Shown in pieces: positions 46,039 through 56,299 of a DNA stretch of 64,000 bases (positions are counted from its first letter, which is position 1; each line of letters starts with the position of its first letter). The stretch spans positions 8,122,001 to 8,186,000 of the forward strand of contig NC_016472.1 in the NCBI RefSeq assembly GCF_000226095.1. Reading direction: 5' to 3'. This stretch comes from Thermothelomyces thermophilus ATCC 42464 (taxonomy: Eukaryota > Ascomycota > Sordariomycetes > Sordariales > Chaetomiaceae). Under the pieces are notes generated by a model, which saw nothing but the letters and a program-made list of their open reading frames with translations, ran no database searches and was not told the origin of the DNA. The position numbers were made by a program, and so were the translations under genes.

Positions 46039-49000
46039 ATGGACGGAGCGGCACAAGGCGAGACAAGGGAGCAACAGGAAGCGGCCCCCGCTGCAGCACC
46101 GCCGCCGCCGTCGCCAACTCGAGAGCCGCGGGAGCGCGATCCGGATTCGCCGGGTACGGTCGCATCGGATGCGGCGCGAGAGCCAGCGGCATTACCGAAA
46201 GCTGCAACCTCGGCCGCGAGTCCGCTAGCGAGCGCGGCAGCCGTGGACGATGGCGCGACACCACAAGCCCGGCCAGCAGATCCGGCGACCATCACGGACA
46301 CGGCGCCCGCAAGTCCCTCACTCGGTCTGCGGACTGGGGGCGAGGCACCCTCAGACGAGCAGCCCTCCGCGGGCCAGTCGATGCCGCCGAGTTCCAATCC
46401 GCCAGCAGCCAGCCCGAGCCAAGCAGGCCAGGGCCAAAACCAGGCCGCGAACAGAGAAGCGCTGCGCTGGACAGACCCAATCACGATTACGGCCGACGGG
46501 CCGGGAACTGCCCAGTCTTCTCAGCGTGCCAAATCCCCACAGCGGCCGCTGGAGCACGCACAGCAACAACCCTTGGGGCCGCCACTACCACCGCCGCCAC
46601 AATTGCAGCAACAACAGCACCATCTTCAGCAGCCCCAACACCTGCCGGTGCCGGCACCCCCGCCCCCAGCCCCGTCCTTCCAGCAGGAGCCCGGGTCGGG
46701 TTTGCAACAACAATCCCGTCCGCGATCGCGGTCACCGCCGCAGCTGCTCCCGCGGGCGCAACCACACCAGTACCCGCAGCACGACGCGCGACTCCATTCG
46801 CATGCATCGCCGGCGCCGGCGCCGTCGCAGTCGCAGTCGCACATTCAACAGTCGGCCCCACCATACCCACAGGCACAGGCACACGCGCAAATGCAAATTG
46901 CGCCCCAGCATCAGCAGTCGCATCATCAACAACTTCAAGAGCAGCAACATCACCATCCTCCTCATCACCATCAACCGCCACTGCTGCCGCCGCCATCGTC
47001 CGCGCCCGTGACGCCCTCCACACCCTCGGTACCTTTGCACCCTTCGCACGCGCCACAGTTTCATTCTTACCATCCCCAGTCCCAGCAGAGGTCGCACTCG
47101 TTACATGAAGTGAATCGCGCTATCATCTCGAAGCCGGTCATCATGGACCCACCCACGGCTCGGAAACAAGCCCAGCCACAGTACCACGCCGGCGCCATGG
47201 GCTTCCCTTCGCCGACCCGGGACTACGCCACTGTTAATCCCAAGTTCCTCGATGACTTCACCCGCATCAAATTTGCCATTCAGCAGAGCGTGCCCGAGGC
47301 TGTTCGTCGTGTCGTCCGCGATCACTGGGAAAAGTGTCTGCTCGGCTCCGAGTTCCATCAAGCCTTTATCGTAAGTCGTCGGTCTCATTCTGCTCCCCAA
47401 TGTTCTTGCTGAACTACCCGGTCGCCATCTTCCTAACCCCTTTCTCGCGCTTTGCGGTTGCTTCGTCCCCCCTAAGCTCGGTGCATATATACATCAGACA
47501 ATTGGTCACGGAAAGGGAAGGGGGGGGGGAGCTATGATTTCTGTATTGTTCTCAATTTCATCCCAAGTGGCCGAACTCGCCGCGTTTCTTTCGCGTTGCG
47601 CATATCATTCTCCTCCTTTTTTCTTTTTCGAAAAAGAGAATGATGAACACGCAACACCACCAACTCAATACTAGCAGGATCCCCATTTCTTGTCTCAATC
47701 GCCGACATGGGCGACTCACCGTACTTCGTGCCCCCTCTTACAAAGCGCTCGCTAACCCGGTTTAAGCTGAATGCTTCCATTCACCATGCAACCCCCTCTA
47801 TTACGCAACGCGCAGTTCGAGACTTCGGAGGCAAGATGGTCGCCGAGTCAAAACACGAGATCATCGGCCATTTTACCACCGAAGCGCTGGACGAGGTCGC
47901 CGATCTCATCATCAGCAAAGCGAGCGACAGTTTTCTGGACAAATGTCTTGCGAAGCGCCTCTTGACCATCGAGGCAAAACCGCTCATCAACGCTCTCGCC
48001 GCTGCCGAGCGCCTGGGGTACGAGCCTGGCGACATAGTTGAGGACGAGAAGCTCGAGCGGGCGATGCCTCAGGAAGCCTACCCTGGAGCAACCGCCGCGG
48101 CCAATGGCCATCTCGCCGGCCCAGCTCAAGCGCACCCTCTATACCCGCAGCCTGGGCAAGCCCAGCTCCAATGCACGAAGTGCTTCCGGACGTTTGTGCA
48201 CACCTCGGCGTTCGACTACGTAAGTTGACGTCTCTGGCAGCCCGGAAGATGCAGAGTGCTTACCTTTTTTTCGATCCCTGGATCCAGCATACAAGACACG
48301 ACGTCTGCAGCCAGATTCCGCCAACAACCAATGGCTTCGAACACTCGTGTCCTCACTGCGGGCAGGGCTTCACGAATATTGTCGAACTTCAAGGGGTACG
48401 TTTACCACCCGCCGCGAATGGTCTCGCATGCCTGACGGCTAACCCCGCCACGTACATTTGCCATAGCATCTCCATCACCAAGTCTGCGGAAACCCAGAGC
48501 AGCCACAACCGGCCCGCCGCGGCCGAAAGCCGAAATCGTCGCTGGTATTCCAGGCCAGTCCACCACCAGTTACCACTCCATCCGGTGCCCGACCGGCACC
48601 CGCAAATGGGACTCCCAGAACGCTGCAGCAGTCGACTCCGACGCACTTTAGCCTGGCCCGGCCCGCGGCATCAACCCCCGGCTCGGCGGGCTCGGGCATT
48701 GCCGCCGACCCATATGCGCACCTGAGCGAGCGTCAGATCCGGCTCATGAACGAGGAGCTAAAGGCAGCAGAGGAGAAGTACGCCCCCCGCTTTGCGGAGG
48801 CGAACCTTATTGCCGACGAAAACTTGCGGCGTTTAAGGATCGAGGGACTCCGGAACAGCTTCGGCACCAAGCAATCCATGATCCGCAAGAAATTCGGTGT
48901 CCGCCTGCGCGAGAGACGCACCAAGGCCGAGATCCTTGCGGAACGCGAGCGCCTCGGCCTCAAGAAGGCCGAGAAGGAGAAGGAGAGAGAGCTGGCCAGG

Positions 49001-49630
49001 GCGGCGGCCAGCGGCGCACAGCAGCCGCACACCTCGAGTCCGTCGCCCAACGCGGACTCGGCCTCGCGCCCCGCAGGCAGCAGCGGATGGACCGCGGCGA
49101 ACACACCGCGGGCAAACGCCGCCTGGGACGAGCACGATGCCAAGCGTCGCCGGACGGATGACGGCGGCGGCTATCAGTCGCCGTACAAATCCCTGGCCGA
49201 TGAGACGCCGACGCGCAAGACTCAGTCAGGGTCCCTGGCCGCGGGAGGGAGCTCATCTGCGCCCGCTTCCGCCCAGAACTCGACCGCCCTCGCCGCGTCG
49301 CAACCGACAAGAGTCTACGAGCAATCGGGCGCCCGAGTGGAGATCCACGAGCCGTCCAAGACCGACAAGCCCACAAACGGGCCGTCAGCCGCCGGACAAG
49401 CTCCCGAGTCCACTACCCCGAACGGTTCCGACCGCGCAGCCTCTAACGGACGCGATGCCGGCTCCATCACCACCCGCGCTCCATCCTCCGAGAACCAGCC
49501 GGTCGTCATCGACGATGTCTCGTCTTCGGACGACGACGACGACGAGGACATCCCCTCAACGTTGCCCACCCACGTCCGGAAGAGCCTGGCGTCGAAGAGC
49601 ACCACCTCCCCGCGCCGGCAGACTCCGTAG
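46039..49630 (+). CDS. Large nuclear-type protein with two tandem CCHC/CCHHC zinc fingers
   Basis: Four exons: 46039-47370, 47767-48219, 48288-48395 and 48467-49630 (1018 residues). Residues 1-370 are disordered and Pro/Gln/His-rich, like transcription co-regulators. A helical block near 395-560 (NPKFLDDFTRIKFAIQQSVP, then RRVVRDHWEKCLLG and NASIHHATPSITQRAVRDFG) precedes two zinc fingers. Finger 1 ligands are C580, C583, H596 or H599, C602; finger 2 are C616, C619, H632 or H635, C638. A charged helix (RLRERRTKAEILAERERLG) follows, then a Ser/Thr-rich tail with an acidic SSSDDDDDED patch. Exon joins are all phase 0. The first intron is long (396 nt). The family is conserved in filamentous fungi as I recall, without an assigned function. 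Confidence 0.8.
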
Positions 49631-49784
49631 TGGGGGAGTCTTCTCGCAAGGGTTGACCGGCGCTCGAACACCGAGTCGATAAATTAAGCGCTTTCATTTC
49701 TCTTCTACATAACTATATCCCCTCGCCTACCTTACGTTGCTGTATAGTATCGGTCACGTTGCTCCCTCCCCCTCTCTCTCCCAT

Positions 49785-49810
49785 TCTCTCTCTCTCTCTC
49801 TCTCTCTCTC
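49785..49810 (+). repeat. (TC)n microsatellite
   Basis: Thirteen consecutive TC units just downstream of the zinc-finger gene. Confidence 0.85.
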
Positions 49811-50508
49811 GTTCCACGGCTTCTACGTTTTCTCTCTCACGGCCGCATTCTCACGTCTCCCCGCATTCGGCTCAATACCTTAGATTTCCTGCAATGTTTG
49901 TTGCCCACTGCGCAACCCCCGGCTTGCTCGCCTGGGCTGCTCCGTGGGTCACCCGGATCTCGTCAGCTGGAGTTATTTGGTGTTTTTCTTTTTCCTCTCT
50001 TTTTCCTTTTCTTATTTTGTGGTTTACGGGAAGGGGAGGGTCGAATCGAGTGGTACCTATGCTGAATTTGGGGAAGGTAGAAAGATCGAATAGAGGGAAG
50101 CAAGTTGATGATACCTCTTTTTCATTGGCTTGTTATGGGTGGACTTTGCTGGCCGATGTGCTAAGGCGGGGCGGGAGGAACCAAGGCTTGTAAAATACAT
50201 ACAACGCCACAATGCCAGTTTGCTGCGTCCGCCTTCCAAATGCCAGCCCTGCTCAAATCATCTGTCGTGAATCCAAGGTAAAACGAACAAGGTGTGAATC
50301 CGCAAGGCTCGTTCGTCGTTCGTCCTACGAGACTCTCTCTTCTATACTTATCCGAACCGCCGGAGACAGGAAGCATGGCCGGGCAGGGTAGCTCCCTGAC
50401 AGCTTGCAGCAGGCTGTCTCATTTCCCACATTGCCAGCTGTCCGAGCAAGAAGAGAGCAAGCATTTGTGCACTTTTTGTTTGCTTCCAGGTCTGGGCATA
50501 GTCATGTA

Positions 50509-50600
50509 TGTATGTATGGATGTATGTATGGATGTATGTATGGATGTATGTATGGATGTATGTATGGATGTATGTATGGATGTATGTATGGATGTATGTA
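50509..50600 (+). repeat. 12-bp tandem repeat (TGTATGTATGGA)
   Basis: Seven perfect units of tgtatgtatgga, then a partial eighth (tgtatgta), followed by cagtac. A typical replication-slippage minisatellite. It stays open in several frames but has no coding signature. Confidence 0.92.
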
Positions 50601-50723
50601 CAGTACCGTCCTACACCGCCGTGTCATGTTTTTACGTACTCTATACATAGCCGTAACTCGTCCACGCGCACCCGACCGGAAAATGCATGTGTGTGGTGGC
50701 GAGCCAAGGAGGAAGAGGGGAGG

Positions 50724-50725
<2 letters not shown>

Positions 50726-50760
<35 letters not shown>
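50726..50760 (+). repeat. Poly-A tract (35 nt)
   Basis: Uninterrupted A run in the intergenic region; likely length-variable. No target-site duplication or retroposed gene sequence was seen beside it. Confidence 0.85.
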
Positions 50761-50763
<3 letters not shown>

Positions 50764-51139
50764 AAAGGCAAGATGAAGAAGAGAATGAAGAAGCACCGCA
50801 AATGCTCCACGATCCACGTTCGTTCAGGATAAAGAACGAGGTTCCAAAGCCAGAAAACAAGAAAAAAAAAAGCCGACAACTCCCACGCTCAAAAGAAGAG
50901 TAAGTAATAAATAAAGGCTGGAAAGGTGAGGACATAAACGTGGCAGCGACATTTTCCCCTTTCACCCTCCCCCCGCCCCCTCCCTCCACAGCTCCGTCAT
51001 ACAATTTCGGCCTCTGCGTACTGTCTGCTCCCCAATCGGGAGGGAGATCAAAAAAAAAAGGAAAAAGAGAAAACCCGAAAAAGACGAGCTAAAGAAAGAA
51101 AGAAAAAAAAAGTCCAGGTCTCGCACGTCAGACTTGCCA

Positions 51140-53930
51140 CTACCCAGTGACCCTGCGGACCCAGAGGGTGGTGGGCTCCCACTCGGCCTCGCGGTCGAGG
51201 CGCTTGTAGGCGCGGTGGAGCTTGAGGCCGAGCTCGTGTTCCTCGCGCTGGACGTCGGCGAGCTCCTGGCGGAGGGCCTCGACCTTCTGCTTCTCGATCT
51301 CGCGCTTGCGCACCACCTCGGCCGAGTTCATCAGCTTGTCGGTCGGCATCAGCTGCGTCATCTGCTCGATGGACCGGTTGATGTTGATGCGCCGGTTCGC
51401 GAGCGACCGGAGCTGCGCGTTGAGCAGGCCCACGCGGTCCTGCGCCTGGTCGGCGCTCTGCTCCGGCGGGGCCGGCGGCAGCGTCTTGTTGATGTCCGAC
51501 GCGCGGGACGACGGGCGGTCCTGGGCGAGGGCGCGGCCGACGGCTGGGTTGGGGGCGACGGTGGCGGAGGTGGCGGCGGCGGCGGCAGCGGTGGACGTGC
51601 TTGCCGGAGTTTGCTGCTCGGCGCTGGCGGACGGATGACTGCGGGGGATGGGCTGGGGCGGCGAGGTCGCGGGGCTATTATGGTCGAACGAGGGCCGGCC
51701 GCCGTCGGCGTGTTGCTGCTGATGGTCAGCTGGAAGAGATGGGACGGGCGGCTGGTCCTCGTTGGGATGCTCGTCGGCATCGTCGCGGGTAGTGCCCGTG
51801 TTGCTGGTGGCATAGGTGGTGATGCTGAAGCGTGAGGGTGGGGGCACGTAGGGCTCTTCCGCATTCTCCGCCGGTTGCGGGTTGTCCGGTAATGGCAGCG
51901 GCGAAGGATGGGGAGCGTTGGTCTGCTGTGAGTAGACGGATGAGACAGACACCTGGTGTTGGTGCTGCGGGTTTGTCTGTACCGGCGGCGGCGGTTTCCG
52001 GCGAAATTGGTTCGACGACTCGGGTGATTGCAAGGGCGGATTGGGATGAGCGGGCGCACCGTAGTGGCCATCACACACGAGCTCCCGGGCCGCCGCAACA
52101 GCGGGGGTACCGTCTCTCGCCGAGTTTTCCGGCAGAGGGGGGCTAGGGTACCCCTGACCAGTCTGGTGCTGCTGAGTCTGGGTCGCAGCCGGGGAATGGG
52201 CGCTGGGCAGGATTCTTCTGATGGCCTCCCGCGCAGCAGACCGGGTTGGTGTTTCAGATGCGGGTGGGCTGACGGGCGGGGTCTGGTCGCGGCGGACCGG
52301 ACCCTCTGGGGTCAAGTTGGACTTGGGCCCGGTTGCGACCGCGACGTTCCTCTTACTGCTCTTCTCGGGAATCTGCAGCGGGGGGACATTGGGGTTATCA
52401 TATACCGGGTCGACGATGGCGATACGCCCGCTGGCGCCGCGCCAGCCCGGGCGTGACGAGGTGAAAGCGCCAGCGGCGGGGTCCGTGCTACCCTCCCTCG
52501 CCGCCGCGGCTTTCTTGGCTATCCTCTTCACTCGATCGGTGAAGGACGGCGGAGCGGCGGTCGGGCTCTTCCGCGGCTCGGTCCATGCTTGCGGTGGGAT
52601 CCCCGGGCCTTGAGCGTACTCGGCGGGCTTGACCTGCGCCGGCCGGCCGCGGGCGCTGTTGGCCTGCTCCCCCGTGAGTGGGTCCCACCGGGGGGCTTCC
52701 CGGGCGGGTGGATTCCGGGTTTGCTGCGGCGCCGCGCCGGGCTGGTTCGCTCTCGAGTCGCGCGTGGCGGCGTCCGACTGTCTCCTGCGCTCGCGGCGCA
52801 TCGCCGGAATGCTGGCTGTCCCACGGTTGCGCGGCGGGCTCTGGGGCGCCTGCCGTGGCTCCGGGGCATACGACCAACCCGACCTGTCATTTATCGGGGC
52901 GCCCGTGCTGGGAGGAATCCCCGCGGTATGGTGATATTCCGGCCCGTCATCCTCGTCTATCGGCGAGACGTCGCCCGGCAGGAAGCCATCGACGTGCCTG
53001 GCATCGGGCTCCGGGGAGCTGGGCGGCGAGATTTCGTCGGCCCCGCCGTACCGATAGCTGTATTTGGTCGCCACGGTTGCGGTGTAGTTCACAGCGTAGC
53101 TCGCAACGTATGGTAGAGAGTCCTGAGAATAGACGGAGGAGGTAGGGCGGAAATCTGCAGCCCGGGCCGTGATGCGATTTGGGTTGCAACGAGGCGGTTC
53201 CTTCACTACGGGCACGGTCTCGCTGCAAGTTTCGGAGTGACGATCGATGTTAGCAACAACTCAGACATCGATGCGTTCTAATGCGCCAGGCAGGAACAGG
53301 TCGGGGCGGCCGTTGGCGCAGGAGACGTGCAGAGCCAAGTGCGAACCCTGCAGCCGACACGTGCCTGGATTGCAAAAGTCGCCCGTTTTGCGTTGTGGAA
53401 GTGCAGTTCGGGGAGCACGAGCAGGTTGCAGGTCAGGTGGTGGGAATGAGAGTTGATGGATAGAGGGGTTGCCGCCTGGGATCGCAGGGTCGCTGGCAGT
53501 GTTCCAAGCCTTGCCCGAACGGGCAAGCTGCAGGCTCGCCCACTGCGGCACAGCCTAGAACTCCGGCCCTAAAAGCCCCCTCCCACCCCCCAGGCGCCCC
53601 CGCAACTAGGCGGTGCTCCAATGGACTCGGGCACCGTGGCATGTCCGTGCAGATGAGACCTAGGGAGTCCAGGGCGCCGGATGGCAGAACCCCGCGACAG
53701 GCAAGCAAACAAAAAAAAAAAAAAAAATTAGCCACTCACTATTGAGACTCGAAGAACTCGCGAGGTGGCCGCGGAGGGGCTGGGCCGCCCTTGATCGAGT
53801 AGCTGTATCCCCTTGGTGCATTCTGGCCACCGTAGCCGATTCCGAGGCCCACGCGTATCCTGTCGTCGTCGAGTGGGTGGTCGATCTGTCTTCCCGCGTT
53901 CTGGGGAACAATCTTGAATCTATCCCACAT
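51140..53930 (-). CDS. Proline-rich disordered protein with C-terminal coiled coil
   Basis: Exon 1 53740-53930, intron 517 nt (53223-53739), exon 2 51140-53222; 757 residues. It starts MWDRFKIVPQNAGRQIDHPL, followed by a glycine-rich stretch (RVGLGIGYGGQNAPRGYSYS). The middle ~550 residues are disordered and Pro/Ser/Arg-rich. The last ~120 residues are the conserved part: a long coiled coil including NRSIEQMTQL, VVRKREIEKQKVEALRQELA and REEHELGLKLHRAYKRLDRE, ending EPTTLWVRRVTG. I recall this C-terminus from uncharacterised filamentous-fungus proteins; no function is known to me. The upstream TTG at 53972 is not a credible start. The intron is long for this genome and could hide a further exon. 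Confidence 0.75.
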
Positions 53931-54754
53931 GGTGGTGGCCGACTGCCTAATTGCTTGCTTGGAAGAGTTCAAGATTTTCCCTCCGACGCGGTGTCTCCTT
54001 GCACCGAGTGCTTAGTTATTGTTATCCTGCCGCTTTCTCAGCCCCTCCGAGATTTGAGGATCGAGGTCCGAAGCGAGATGAGAAGCGACCCGCGTTAGAT
54101 CGACGCACTGTGGTTTGACCAATTCAGGGGTCCGATGTGATTACTTGGATGGAGGCGGGTAGGAGATGGACGGGCAGAGAAGGGGGAACATTAGCTCCTT
54201 ATCATCAAATTCTCGTCAAGTAATCTGTAGCGGATATGTAGGTTGTTTATTGTGTTGACCGCCCGCCCGAAGAAGACCTAGCGATCCGGATGATTTGGAC
54301 GAGATCCTCCTGGAGCGCGGCCGCCTTTATTAACGACCCGTTCGACAAGGAAACGACTGTCTGGTGGTCGGGCACGACAAATCAGGTCATAGGCCGAGGA
54401 ATAGCTCGGTTTTTTGTGCTTTGTTTTCACTCAGAATGCGAATGCACCAGTCATTGGGTCCGGTGCAGGCCTCGCGGCGGCGTTGTTGGTGGCCGCGCAC
54501 GTTCGTGTTAGTCGGCCGTCGGCGGGGTTTGGAGGCTTGTAGCGCGTGGATCAAAGCCCACCATGTTCGTTGGCCCTCGCCGCATGCGGTCCAATGCAAA
54601 GAACAGCCAGGAGGTAACTTATCCGCACGGAAATCCGGAAACTGCAAGCTGTGATTCGTCAAACCCGACACACAGGGTCTCTCTGTTGGACCCACGGCCG
54701 CTTCTTGGCCCTCTTACACTAGTTGATTCAATTCATCATCTGGATACTCCGGAT

Positions 54755-54769
54755 GTAATCCGTACATAC
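54755..54769 (+). repeat. Dispersed 15-bp motif GTAATCCGTACATAC
   Basis: Exact copy; flanks differ from the other copies beyond a few bases. Confidence 0.8.
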
Positions 54770-55583
54770 GTCTCTTGGGCACCCCGCCTCAGTGACTGCT
54801 TCAACCCGCATGTCCCCCGCCTTCAGCCGCTAATAATTAATGCAAAAATGCAAAGACATCTGCCACAAGCTCGCACCGTGGTGGCACAGCAGGAAAACAG
54901 TTGACTGAGCCGCACAAGTCAGAAGATGGAATGGCCCGCTTCGGCCGTGCCTCTACGCCAAACATCAGATCCGGCAGTAACCGTCCTTCTGGATCCATGT
55001 TGCCCGCCTGCGCGGTTGACCGCCTCGGATGAGTTTGGCTAGGGATTGCTAGGACGAAGATTCTTGCAATTTTGCCGCTTAAGTGGTTTGAATTAACCAC
55101 CGCGGCAAGGCTGCAATCGGGCATCGAGGGCCATGACCACCGTTTCAGATGGGGCGATTGCGTGCAGGTCCCTCATCAAATGCTTGTCGCACGGAGCACG
55201 GAATATTTTTGGAAAATTGGAAGGGACGGACTTAAGTGTTTCATGTCGACCGAACCGGCCAATTGGCCAATCGTTTGCATGGCCCTACTCCGTACTTAGT
55301 AGCTGCTTCTCTGCCAAGAATCTTGAACAGCCACTGCCGAGTTGGGGATCAGCGTTCGGTACCTCAACCCATGTGCGGATTACACTGCATTACGCAGCAC
55401 TTGTATGTATGTAATCCGTACATCGCGGCTTCTACAAGTAGGTAGTTGCAATGGCTAATCATTGTTGCCAGTATGAAACTACGGCAAACGCAACTTTTGC
55501 ATGTACGAATTACGCCACATTCACAATGCCCATACATCAACGAATCGTGGGAGAAAGGAGAAAGCTTAAGAGAGTAAGAATCC

Positions 55584-55598
55584 GTAATCCGTACATAC
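55584..55598 (+). repeat. Dispersed 15-bp motif GTAATCCGTACATAC
   Basis: Exact copy, preceded by aatcc so that the CCGTAATCC word is partly doubled. A 13-base partial copy lies at 55411-55423. Confidence 0.8.
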
Positions 55599-55997
55599 AC
55601 AGTCACGAGTAATCCCAACTGACTTAACCGGTCTTCCACGCTCAGGAGGAATTGAATTCAACAACCGCAGCAAGTGCAAACCACACGGAAGGAGGAGGGA
55701 AAAGAAGGGCAGAGACAAGAGAAAAAGAGGGAAGAAAGAACAAGTAAATGGCATGCTCCCAAGTCAAGCAGTCATACGGCACAATCATGCAAGCTTGTTA
55801 GCGGACAGTGCTTCCAGCTTGCAAGTTACGACCGCAACTACGCTAGAACCGGGCTCAAAAGCTTCCAGCGCACCCGAAGGAAGCCACCGCTTTTTTATCG
55901 TCGCGTTTCAATCCCGCGCCTTGCAAAGCAGCCCAGCGGCGCATTCTACACCGCTTCTGCTATTTTTTCTTCTCTCTTCTTTATTTGTTTTCTCAAC

Positions 55998-56183
55998 ATG
56001 TCATTGCTACCCAACCTTGACGAGCACGCGCCATCCTTCAAATTGGCGATCGCAGCATCTAGGTGCTACAGCTCGGTGGCTACAATCAGTACAGCTCAGA
56101 GAGGCTGCAAAGGTACGACACCACAGCGGTATTCGCGCCGTAGGCGGCACTCCTGGACCAACTATTACGGTCTACAGAAGTAG
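55998..56183 (+). pseudogene. Possible 5-prime stub of a host gene at the island edge
   Basis: A pyrimidine-rich leader (ttttttcttctctcttct) ends in CAACATG, the usual fungal start context. The frame reads MSLLPNLDEHAPSFKLAIAA and then ASRCYSSVATISTAQRGC for 61 codons, stopping just before the AT-rich island starts. A donor-like gtacga lies at 56113. No downstream exon is visible, so this may be a gene start whose remainder was lost or displaced by repeats. It could also be a chance frame. Family unknown. Confidence 0.25.
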
Positions 56184-56299
56184 GTGATAAAAGCGTTGAT
56201 TGTTCTAAGTACCAGAGGCACTTAGAGAAGCTGTCTAAATATATATTAACCCTGGCTCGTTATCCCTATTGGTAGGTTAGTTAGATCTGACCTATAGAT

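Larger units (their letters stand above)
49631..51139. other. Convergent 3-prime region rich in simple repeats
   Basis: 1.5 kb between two convergent large genes. It holds a CT run (49785-49810), a 12-bp tandem repeat (50509-50600) and a 35-nt A run (50726-50760). Apparent open frames here are products of those repeats. Confidence 0.6.
53931..56199. other. Intergenic between the coiled-coil gene and the AT-rich island
   Basis: No confirmed gene in 2.3 kb. Two full and one partial copies of the dispersed GTAATCCGTACATAC motif lie here. The last 450 bp look like a promoter, pyrimidine-rich leader and start codon of a gene whose body is missing (see 55998-56183). Confidence 0.5.

Noticed and set aside
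50404-51004. Open frames across the minisatellite and poly-A region
   Set aside because: Their open state comes from the 12-bp repeat and homopolymers, giving monotonous peptides.
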